From Chondrosia reniformis (lineage: Eukaryota; Porifera; Demospongiae; Chondrillida; Chondrillidae), in contig OX359191.1 in the NCBI GenBank assembly GCA_947172415.1, positions 992,001 through 1,056,000 of the forward strand: DNA of 64,000 nt, in the 5' to 3' direction. The notes beneath the pieces are model-generated. The model did not search any database and was not told the origin of the DNA. It saw only the letters and a program-made list of their open reading frames with translations. This document shows positions 24,701-32,487 of the stretch, in pieces. Every line of letters starts with the position of its first letter. Position 1 is the stretch's first letter. A program made the position numbers and the translations under genes.

Positions 24701-27054
24701 TTTTTCTTCCTTGACCATTCGATATCAGAACCCTTATCCATTTCAGCTCCTTCATCAGACATGTCCTCTTGAACAGTTTCACCTTCGGAAGTAGCTGACT
24801 GCTTAGATTCCTTGGATTTCTTTTTTGTCTTCTTTGATTCTCCTTCAGAATCCACAGTGTCATCTTCTGATTGAGGTGACTCATTTGATTTCTTTTTCTT
24901 CTTTGGTCCTTTTTTAAATTTCTTCCCAGAATTTTCAGAATCAATCTGGATTTCACCAACTGTCAATTCCTCGGATTTGGGTAATCCCGAATCTGTTTTA
25001 TTGGGTCTCTCTTTCTTTCCCGGTTTCTCTGTGGACACTACAACTTTCTCTGTAGACCCTTCAACTGAAGCTGTAGTCTCAGGCACAGCATCAGTCACAA
25101 TACTGACACTAGCTGGTTGGGAAGTCAATTCTGCCACCAATACGTCAGGATCGGGCTGAGATGGTTTCGTAGATTCCTTGGATTTCTTTTTCTTCCTTGG
25201 CCCTTCCTTATAAGAACCCTTATCCATTTCAGCTCCTTTATCAGACATTTCCTCTTCAACAGTTTCATTTTTTGAAGCAGGTGACTGCTTAGATTTCTTG
25301 GATTTCTTTTTCTTCCTTGGCCCTTCTTTATCAGAACCCTTATCCATTTCAGCTCCTTCATCAGCCATATCCTCTTCAACAGTTTCACCTTCGGAAGTAG
25401 TTGACTGCTTAGATTCCTTGGATTTCTTTTTCTTCCTTGGCCCTTCGATATCAGAACCCTTATCCATTTTAGCTCCTTTATCAGACATGTCCTCTTCAAC
25501 AGTTTCACCTTCAGAAGTAGTTGACTGCTTAGATTTCTTGGATTTCTTTTTCTTCCTTGGCCCTTCCTTATCAGAACTCTTAACCATTTTAGCTCCTTCA
25601 TCAGCCATGTCCTTTTCAATAGTTTCACCTTCGGAAGTAGTTGACTGTTTAGATTTCTTGGATTTCTTTTTTGTCTTCTTTGATTCTCCTTCAGAATCCA
25701 CAGTGTCATCTTCTGATTGAGATGACCCCTTTGATTTCTTTTTCTTCTTTGGTCCTTGTTTAGATTTGTTCCCAGAATTTTCAGAATCAATCTGGATATT
25801 TTCACCAACTGTCAATTCCTCGGATTTGGGTAATCCAGAATCTGTTTTATTGGGTCTCTCTTTCTTTCCCGGTTTCTCTGTGGAGACTCTCTCTGTAGAC
25901 CCTTCAAATGTCCCTGTAGATGCTACAACCAGAGCGGGAGATGCTACAACTGGAGAGGGAGTCGCTACAACTGGAGCGGGAGACGTTACAAATGAAGTTG
26001 TAGTCACTTCAAATGAAGTGGGAGCCGCTACAACTGAAGCTGGAGCCGCTACAACTGGAGCTGAAGACACTACACCTGGAGCTGAAGACACTACACCTGG
26101 AGCTGAAGACACTACAACTGGAGCTGAAGACATTACAACTGGAGCTGAAGACACTACAACTGGAGCTGAAGACACTACACCTGGAGCTGAAGACACTACA
26201 ACTGGAGCTGAAGACATTACAACTGGAGCTGAAGACACTACACCTGGAGCTGAAGACACTACACCTGGAGCTGAAGACACTACAACTGGAGCTGAAGACA
26301 TTACAACTGGAGCTGAAGACACTACAACTGGAGCTGAAGACACTACACCTGGAGCTGAAGACATTACAACTGGAGCTGAAGACACTACAACTGGAGCTGA
26401 AGACACTACAACTGGAGCTGAAGACACTACAACTGGAGCTGAAGACACTACAACTGGAGCTGAAGACACTACAACTGAAATGGGAGCTGCTACAAATGAA
26501 GTTGTAGTCGCTACAACTGAAGCGGGAGATGCTACAAATGAAGCTGAAGTCACTACAAATGAAGCTGAAGTCACTACAACTGGAGCTGGAGCCACTACAA
26601 CTGAAGGCTCAGGCACAGTGTTTTCAGTCTTATAGCATAGGTATATATTTAGGCCTCCTGATCCTTCATTCAGATTTGTGTCTATTCTATTGCATTCGTC
26701 ACTGCTTAATGGCATCACATCTTGATTGGTTCCTGATATGACCTCAATTTCTGTAATAGGCTGACCTCCATCTTGTTGTGTATAGAAAACATAGACATAT
26801 GCACCACCAGACCAACTGTTGCAGTCAGTGGATATCTTGGAATAGCCATCTGGAGTGGACACATTTCTTCCCCCTGCTAATACCTTTATTCCAGTTATGG
26901 CACCCTCTTTGGAGCTTGTCTTCTTATAGAAGATGTAGACGAATAGTCCACCAGAGCCCCTGTTTAAATCAGTATTGATTCTTTGGTATCCTGGTATACT
27001 CAAAGTAGAAGAGAAAGTAGCCTTTACCAAGAGTTTGCTAATATATTCAGTCAT
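21751..27054 (-). CDS. Giant MABP-like protein with Pro/Val repeat and Lys/Ser/Glu-rich repeat tail
   Basis: Single-exon frame of 1767 residues from the ATG at 27054 (a GTG lies six codons upstream in frame). Residues about 1-142 are a MABP-like domain with lobes DLNRGSGGLFVYIFYKK, DCNSWSGGAYVYVFYTQ and NLNEGSGGLNIYLCYK. Residues about 150-330 are heptads of SSAPVVV type, encoded by a 21-bp minisatellite of about 20 uniform units at 26050-26470. The rest is Lys/Ser/Glu-rich: about 39-residue units (RKKKKSKKSKQSTTSEGETV, DEGAEMDKGSD) nested in six longer modules beginning VSTEKPGKKERPNKTD. There is no signal peptide or membrane helix. The tail is highly charged, probably disordered and rich in candidate kinase sites. 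It could be cytoskeletal, nuclear or mineral-associated; none is shown. The N-terminal domain nearly matches those of the genes at 28055 and 30492. Confidence 0.8.
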   Translation of the reverse strand: MTEYISKLLVKATFSSTLSIPGYQRINTDLNRGSGGLFVYIFYKKTSSKEGAITGIKVLAGGRNVSTPDGYSKISTDCNSWSGGAYVYVFYTQQDGGQPITEIEVISGTNQDVMPLSSDECNRIDTNLNEGSGGLNIYLCYKTENTVPEPSVVVAPAPVVVTSASFVVTSASFVASPASVVATTTSFVAAPISVVVSSAPVVVSSAPVVVSSAPVVVSSAPVVVSSAPVVMSSAPGVVSSAPVVVSSAPVVMSSAPVVVSSAPGVVSSAPGVVSSAPVVMSSAPVVVSSAPGVVSSAPVVVSSAPVVMSSAPVVVSSAPGVVSSAPGVVSSAPVVAAPASVVAAPTSFEVTTTSFVTSPAPVVATPSPVVASPALVVASTGTFEGSTERVSTEKPGKKERPNKTDSGLPKSEELTVGENIQIDSENSGNKSKQGPKKKKKSKGSSQSEDDTVDSEGESKKTKKKSKKSKQSTTSEGETIEKDMADEGAKMVKSSDKEGPRKKKKSKKSKQSTTSEGETVEEDMSDKGAKMDKGSDIEGPRKKKKSKESKQSTTSEGETVEEDMADEGAEMDKGSDKEGPRKKKKSKKSKQSPASKNETVEEEMSDKGAEMDKGSYKEGPRKKKKSKESTKPSQPDPDVLVAELTSQPASVSIVTDAVPETTASVEGSTEKVVVSTEKPGKKERPNKTDSGLPKSEELTVGEIQIDSENSGKKFKKGPKKKKKSNESPQSEDDTVDSEGESKKTKKKSKESKQSATSEGETVQEDMSDEGAEMDKGSDIEWSRKKKKSKKSKKPSQPDPDILVAELSSQPASVSIVTDAVPETTASVEGSAEKVVVSTEKPGKKERPNKTDLGLPKFEEFTVGEIQIDSENSGKKSKQGPKKKKKSNESPQSEDDTVDSEGESKKTKKKSKKSQHSPASKDEAVEEEMSDEGAEIDKGSDKEGSRKKKKSKKSKQSTTSEGETVEEDMSDKGAKMDKGSDIEGPRKKKKSKESKQSTTSEGETVEEDMADEGAEMDKGSDKEGPRKKKKSKKSKQSPASKNETVEEEMSDKGAEMDKGSYKEGPRKKKKSKESTKPSQPDPDVLVAELTSQPASVSIVTDAVPETTASVEGSTEKVVVSTEKPGKKERPNKTDSGLPKSEELTVGEIQIDSEISGKKSKQGPKKKKKSNESPQSEDDTVDSEGESKKTKKKSKKSKQSTTSEGETVEEDMADEGAEMDKGSDKEGPRKKKKSKKSKNPSQPDPDVLVAELTSQPASVSIVTDAVPETTASVEGSAEKVVVSTEKPGKKERPNKTDSGLPKSEELTVGEIQIDSESSGKKSKQGPKKKKKSNESPQSEDDTVDSEGESKKTKKKSKKSKQSTTSKGETVEEDMSDEGAEMDKGSDYEGSRKKKKSKKSKQSTTSEGETIEKDMADEGAKMDKGSDKEGPRKKKKSKESKQSTTSEGETVEEDMADEGAEMDKGSDIEGPRKKKKSKKSKKPSQPDPDILVAELTSQPASVSIVTDAVPETTASVEGSTEKVVVSTEKPGKKERPNKTDLGLPKSEELTVGEIQIDSENSGKKSKQGPKKKKKSNESPQSEDDTVDSEGESKKTKKKSKKSKQSPASKDETVEEEMSDEGVEIDKGSDKEGPRKKSKQGSKKKKKSKKSKQSTTSDEVSSEGKMSNEGAEMDKGSDKEGPRKKKKSTESPQSEGDTVGSEGESKKTKKKSKQSTTSDEESSEGKMSNQGADTNKGSNKEGPRKKKKSVYQKSKQLKQSTQSQNDSVNSTD
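21830..25900 (-). repeat. Nested coding repeats in the Lys-rich tail
   Basis: There are six long modules, each starting with the codons for STEKPGKKERPNKTD (near 22470, 23200, 23685, 24530, 25015 and 25870). Between them are variable numbers of about 39-codon units ending in KKKKSKKSKQ. A block of about 0.55 kb at about 23.64-24.20 kb recurs almost unchanged 1332 bp away at about 24.97-25.53 kb. This shows recent amplification by unequal exchange. Confidence 0.85.
26050..26470 (-). repeat. 21-bp coding minisatellite (SSAPVVV heptads)
   Basis: About 20 copies of GCTGAAGACACTACAACTGG-type 21-bp units (plus-strand view), differing mainly at ACAACT/ACACCT and ACACT/ACATT. In the coding strand each encodes a seven-residue Ser-Ser-Ala-Pro-Val/Gly-Val-Val/Met unit. 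The array is in frame throughout, so copy-number changes alter tail length without frameshift. Confidence 0.92.
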
Positions 27055-28054
27055 TCCTGTACACCAGTGCACAAATGGACTTGAGTGTATGTAATGTTTC
27101 TATTGGATAGGGAATATTATATGTAAAGTAGCCAATTAATTGATTGAATTCGTATGTTGGAGCGAAGTCCTATTAAATAGTGTATATACATGTGTTACAT
27201 ACGTAATATGTAAAAGATAATCAAAGGCCACCATGCATCCATACAAAATAACCATATACAACAAACTTAATATCATGAGCCCTAAAGAGGGTGAAACAGC
27301 TCTCTTTTGGTTCTTCGGTTTCTCCTAACTTAAGGACATGGTCATAAAACAATTTTTTACATAAGGCTAAATCTTATTCAAGACATCGATGACAACCAGT
27401 CGTTTATAGGTGGTTATTGTAATATCTTTCATTGATTATCCACGCATACAGCACATCCACACATGTATACACAGCTCTGAAATATATCTCATTAGTACAG
27501 CAGTACAGTATATATATAGAAGTTTAGGTAAAGCTTGATGCTGTGAATAGTTTATATATACCTATAATTTCAATTTCCATCTATTAATATCATACTTGAT
27601 AAACAAGGAGTCAGATTGATTTGAAAATTGATACGTATATAGTGGTGCTAACCTGATTTCACAGAATACAGCAGAATTGCTTTTCATAGTTATAGATAAC
27701 TTTCAAGCTTGTCAATTGCTAGTTATATTCAAAGACAGACCCAAAGTACGTACTAGTGCTAACCACTTAGCACCTTCATAGTGAAACACTATATTGTAGT
27801 CACTTATTTATAAGGCTGAGTGTGTATATATATTTATATATACGTACATGCATACATAATGTACAACGTATTCAAGCTATTCAATCTCTTCCTATGTTTC
27901 TCCTAATTCCTATACAATTACATAATATTATCTAAATTCATCCATTGAATTGCTTTTCTTTAGATGAATAAGCTTCTAAATAAATCGTGACCACATTTGA
28001 CTAATTAGACTTCTTTTAGTTTCCTCCAGTCAATCTCCTTCAGAATCCACCATG
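27055..28054. other. Intergenic; part duplicated at 31.5-31.9 kb
   Basis: No gene is seen. About 27.60-27.98 kb is closely similar to about 31.50-31.90 kb (for example CATAATGTACAACGTATTCA in both), so the upstream flank has been duplicated together with the MABP-like genes. Confidence 0.6.
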
Positions 28055-28987
28055 TCATTGCCTTATTCTTTTTGGTCTCTTTTTCTTCTTTGATCCTTTT
28101 TTCTTTTTTGATCTCTGTTTAGATTTTTTATCATTCTTGTTGTCAGATTGAGATCCTTCAGATCGGGATGACTTTTTAGGATCATCAGAGGAATGATGAG
28201 GCGTTGTAGGATTATCATCAGAGGAATGATGAGGCGTTGTAGGATTGTCATCAGAGGAATGACGAGGTGTTGTAGGATTGTCATCAGTGGAATGATGAGG
28301 CGTTGTAGGATTGTCATCAGTGGAATGATGAGGCGTTGTAGGATTATCATCAGAGGAATGATGAGGCGTTGTAGGATTGTCATCAGATGAATGATGAGGC
28401 GTTGTAGGATTATCATCAGAGGAATGATGAGGCATTGTAGGATTATCATCAGAGGAATGATGAGGTGTTTTAGGATCGTCATCAGAGGAATGATGAGGCG
28501 TTGTAGGATTGTCATCAGAGGAATGATGAGGTGTTGTAGGATCATCATTAGAGGATGAATTCTTATAGCATAGGTATATATATAGGCCTCCCGATCCTTC
28601 ATTCAGATTTGTGTCTATTCTATTGCATTCGTCACTGCTTAATGGCATCACATCTTGATTAGTTCCTGATATGACCTCAATTTCTGTAATAGGCTGACCT
28701 CCATCTTGTTGTGTATAGAAAACATAGACATATGCACCACCAGACCAACTGTTGCAGTCAGTGGATATCTTGAAATAGCAATCTGGAGTGGACATATTTC
28801 TTCCCCCTGCTAATACCTTTATTCCAGTTACGGCATCCTCTTTGGAGCTTGTCTTCTTATAGAAAATGTAGACAAATAATCCGCCAGAGCCCCTGTTCAA
28901 ATCAGTATTGATTCTTTGGTATCCTGGTATACTCAAAGTAGAACAGAAAGTAGCCTTTACCAAGAGTTTGCTAATATATTCAGTCAT
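28055..28987 (-). CDS. MABP-like protein with SSDDNPTTPHH repeat tail
   Basis: Single-exon frame of 310 residues from the ATG at 28987. Residues about 1-142 are a MABP-like domain almost identical to that of the gene at 30492 and close to that of the giant gene at 21751 (lobes DLNRGSGGLFVYIFYKK, DCNSWSGGAYVYVFYTQ, NLNEGSGGLYIYLCYK). Identity stops right after LCYK. There follow eleven and a part units of SSDDNPTTPHH, encoded by a 33-bp minisatellite. A short Ser/Lys-rich end follows (KKSKQRSKKKKGSKKKKRPK) that resembles the basic units of the giant paralogue. There is no signal peptide. Asp/His-rich repeats could bind metal ions, but this is speculative. The frame ends cleanly at 28055 with no sign of breakage. 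Confidence 0.78.
   Translation of the reverse strand: MTEYISKLLVKATFCSTLSIPGYQRINTDLNRGSGGLFVYIFYKKTSSKEDAVTGIKVLAGGRNMSTPDCYFKISTDCNSWSGGAYVYVFYTQQDGGQPITEIEVISGTNQDVMPLSSDECNRIDTNLNEGSGGLYIYLCYKNSSSNDDPTTPHHSSDDNPTTPHHSSDDDPKTPHHSSDDNPTMPHHSSDDNPTTPHHSSDDNPTTPHHSSDDNPTTPHHSTDDNPTTPHHSTDDNPTTPRHSSDDNPTTPHHSSDDNPTTPHHSSDDPKKSSRSEGSQSDNKNDKKSKQRSKKKKGSKKKKRPKRIRQ
28190..28555 (-). repeat. 33-bp coding minisatellite (SSDDNPTTPHH)
   Basis: Eleven full units of a 33-bp repeat (ATGATGAGGCGTTGTAGGAT core in the plus strand) with a few substitutions. Translated on the minus strand they give the 11-residue Ser/Asp/Pro/His unit. All are in frame. Confidence 0.92.
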
Positions 28988-30491
28988 TCCTGTACACCAG
29001 TGCACAAATGGACTTGAGTGTACTTCTTAATTTATTCTATTGGATAGGGAATATTATAATGGGAATTTGACTTAAACAGACAAATACCTGTACAAAGTCT
29101 ATATTTTGATATGGATAATCATTGGAAGATATGACAGTAAAGCTCTATATGTGTTTTTTTAGTTATTTTTTAAACTTTTAGATAACTGGTTGACATTGAA
29201 AGCTCCCGTCTTATTACCAAAAAATACTGTGACCACTTGGTATGAATTAAATAATATCTTTCATTGATTATCCATATGAAATGCATATATATAAGTACGT
29301 ATATACACATAACTCATGTATAACTTTAAGCTTATTATTATGTACAGCAGTATGTAAACGTTTATAGGAGAAGTTTGACTCTATAAATTATCAATCAACT
29401 TTAATATTATAAGCTAAGTCTAGTTTTATACTTGATAAACAAGGATTCAGATTGATTTGAAAATTGATATATATACATACGTACTAATACTCAGCTAACC
29501 TGATGTCCACAAAAGACAGCCAAACTGCTTTTCATAGTTATAAATAACTTTCAAGCTTGTCAATTGCTAGTTATACTCAAAAATTAAGTGACTACAATAT
29601 AGTGTTTCATTATGAAGGTGCTAAGTTACTGGCACTATATATAGTACGTACATACTTCAGGCTGAGTTGCCTAAATGTACATACTTATTCAAACACTATA
29701 CCTGTACATGTATCTCTCCAAATAGTTCCTACGTACATACGTATATACATATACAGTTACATATATTTTCTTGCTGTAATTCATCCATTGGTTCAGTATT
29801 TCATGCAATTCACAGTCATAGTTGAATATAGAGATTTGATCCAATTTGACATTGCATGCACATCATCGAATTGTACCATGTTATGATTTACTGTACATAC
29901 GTACGTACATGGTATATTAGGCAAATCTAGAAGTATAGACCAGAATTCTAATCTCTTTAGAAAGGTTTCATACATGTGAATACTGACACCAGCTTAAATT
30001 ATAAGCTTCATATTTGCCCATTTGACAGAATTACAGCACTAAATGTACATTAAAATACTGCTATATGAAGTTAATGTATATACGTATGATGTCTATAGGG
30101 TTGGTTTCAGTATATAAACATCTCTAGACCCTGGTAGGAAGCAACACAGCTAGCGCTCTGGCTGTACGAGTTTGGAAGGATAAGAAGGTATGCATACCAG
30201 AGCAAACATATTATTATTAATGGTTACCTAATCACAGATAACGTATATGTATATATGCATAGATTTCTCAAGCCTGTTTCGAGGGCAAGTTGCAACCTCT
30301 GTAATTAATGTCATAAATTATATGTGTACAATTCATACATTAATTAAGGGGCCATGTTTTTGGTCATCCTACTTAGTGAGTACGTATATATATATACTAC
30401 TGGTACTCTCTGATATTAATTGTATTATATATGTACGTATATACAACAAACCAAATAGATTACATACTATAACAGTTATATATACATGGTA
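28988..30491. other. Intergenic; contains an inverted duplicate and a lone satellite monomer
   Basis: No gene is called. About 29.48-29.58 kb matches the upstream flanks of the other long MABP-like genes. It is followed directly by about 29.582-29.636 kb, which matches the same flank in reverse complement, marking a rearrangement breakpoint. About 29975-30075 is a degenerate, inverted copy of the 170-bp satellite monomer (CACTAAATGTACATTAAAAT at its end). Confidence 0.6.
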
Positions 30492-31343
30492 CTAAATGAA
30501 AATGCATCTACAGGGATCTAATCCACAGTAATCAGGATTGTAATCAGAGTCAGAATCAGAATCAGAATCAAACTTAGATCCGAAATCAGATTCAAAATTA
30601 GTTCCAGAATTAGATTCTTTAATTGGATCAGGAATTACAGGTACATGTATATTTGAGTGGTTAGAACTCTCTAATCTACATTCAGAATGCTCTTCTGACA
30701 GTGGAAATGTGGCATAATTGACTTCTAGCTCTGTAGGCAAGTTTTTCAACACTACTTCAGAGTTTGCTGGCACAGGTATGGGCTCAGGAATTAATGTGGG
30801 TTTTAGCTCAATTGCTTCAGCTTCAATGAGAGTTTTGGAAATATTCATGTTAGGAGATTGTTTCACTGGTTCTGCTACTGGCTCAAGACCGGCTTCCAAT
30901 GCTTCAGTGTTTTCAGTCTTATAGCATAGGTATATATATAGGCCTCCCGATCCTTCATTCAGATTTGTGTCTATTCTATTGCATTCGTCACTGCTTAATG
31001 GCATCACATCTTGATTAGTTCCTGATATGACCTCAATTTCTGTAATAGGCTGACCTCCATCTTGTTGTGTATAGAAAACATAGACATATGCACCACCAGA
31101 CCAACTGTTGCAGTCAGTGGATATCTTGAAATAGCAATCTGGAGTGGACATATTTCTTCCCCCTGCTAATACCTTTATTCCAGTTACGGCATCCTCTTTG
31201 GAGCTTGTCTTCTTATAGAAAATGTAGACAAATAATCCGCCAGAGCCCCTGTTCAAATCAGTATTGATTCTTTGGTATCCTGGTATACTCAAAGTAGAAC
31301 AGAAAGTAGCCTTTACCAAGAGTTTGCTAATATATTCAGTCAT
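30492..31343 (-). CDS. MABP-like protein with acidic Ser-Asp tail
   Basis: Single-exon frame of 283 residues from the ATG at 31343. Residues about 1-142 are practically identical to the domain of the gene at 28055, with the same three lobes. After LCYKTENTE the sequence is unique: an Ala/Glu/Pro-rich stretch (KPTLIPEPIPVPANSEVV), then ESNSGTNFESDFGSKFDSDS and further Ser-Asp pairs, ending in Cys-rich YCGLDPCRCIFI. There is no signal peptide. The terminal CxCIFI-like end could be a lipidation or metal site, but this is unproven. It is the third gene in which a near-constant domain is joined to a different tail. Confidence 0.78.
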   Translation of the reverse strand: MTEYISKLLVKATFCSTLSIPGYQRINTDLNRGSGGLFVYIFYKKTSSKEDAVTGIKVLAGGRNMSTPDCYFKISTDCNSWSGGAYVYVFYTQQDGGQPITEIEVISGTNQDVMPLSSDECNRIDTNLNEGSGGLYIYLCYKTENTEALEAGLEPVAEPVKQSPNMNISKTLIEAEAIELKPTLIPEPIPVPANSEVVLKNLPTELEVNYATFPLSEEHSECRLESSNHSNIHVPVIPDPIKESNSGTNFESDFGSKFDSDSDSDSDYNPDYCGLDPCRCIFI

Positions 31344-32487
31344 TCCTGTACACCAGTGCACAAATGGACTTGAGTGTACTTCTTAATTTATTCTATATTG
31401 GATAGGGAGTATTATACTGTATGTGTATATACCTCAATGGGAATGTGACTTAAACAAACAAATGCCTGCATGTACAAAGCAATTTTAAAGGATTCAGATT
31501 GATTTGAAAATTGATACGTACGTAGTGGTGGCTAACCTGATTTCCACAAAAGACAGCCAAATTGCTTTTCATAGTTATAGATAACTTTCAAGCTTCAATT
31601 GCCAGTTATACTCAAAGACAGACCTGAAGTACGTACTAGTGCCAGCAACTTAGCACCTTCATAGTGAAACACTTTATTGTAGTCACTTATTTATATATAA
31701 GGCTGTGTGTATATATACAGTGCAAGTTACAATATACTATAAGGTATATATATTTATATATATATGTACATGCATACATAATGTACAACGTATTCAAGCT
31801 ATTCAATCTCTTCCTGTGTTTCTCCTAATTCCTATACAATTACAAAATATTATCTAAATTCATCCATTAAATTGCTTTTCTTTAGATGAATAAGCTTCTA
31901 AATTCATATACGTAGATCTAAATACAGTAGTAAATAGATTTCTTTTTAGGGAATATTATACGTACGTACATAAACCTCAATGATCGAGAATGCGACTTAA
32001 ACAAATGCCTGCATGTACAAAGTAATTTTTTGATATGCATGGATAATCATTGGATTCTATGTGTATCAATATACATGTAGGACTTATATGTGTATCGATT
32101 GCACATCTTTTGTAATTACATGTTGTATAGTGGAAAACGTAATGAAATCAAATCTTCTGTCTTCTTCATTCAAAGTGTAATTAGTTACAAAAGATTTTCG
32201 ATAAATAAGTGAAGCCATAGCATAACATTAGGAAACTATTGAACGATATTGTATTCATCATTGTACTAAAATACATATCAGTATGTCATTAAGAAAAGGC
32301 ATGAATTAACTCAAAGAGAATACGACTATTAAGATAGTAAACAGGAAAGAGAGAGAGCAAAGGGTCAACTATGAATGGGTTCGTAAGTGCAAGGTTCAGT
32401 TGATACAAATATCAAGTTAGTTCTAGAAATGTTCAGCATGCCAAGTTAAAAGAATCACTTCAAAAGTATGTAAATGTGCCTAATATA
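31344..32487. other. Intergenic, AT-rich
   Basis: It contains the second copy of the flank shared with 27.60-27.98 kb. At 31711-31745 is a copy of ATATACAGTGCAAGTTACA followed by TA-rich sequence. No gene is seen up to the nurim stop codon at 32488. Confidence 0.55.

Noticed and set aside
21798-26741. Many frames on both strands across the giant MABP-like gene
   Set aside because: Shadows of in-frame coding repeats (21-bp and about 117-bp units). The minus-strand 1767-residue frame is the only one with a recognisable domain and full length.
28055-31343. Interpretation of the two shorter tailed genes as truncated pseudogenes of the giant gene
   Set aside because: Both frames are intact, with their own long distinct tails and clean stops, and the head domain shows no frameshift.
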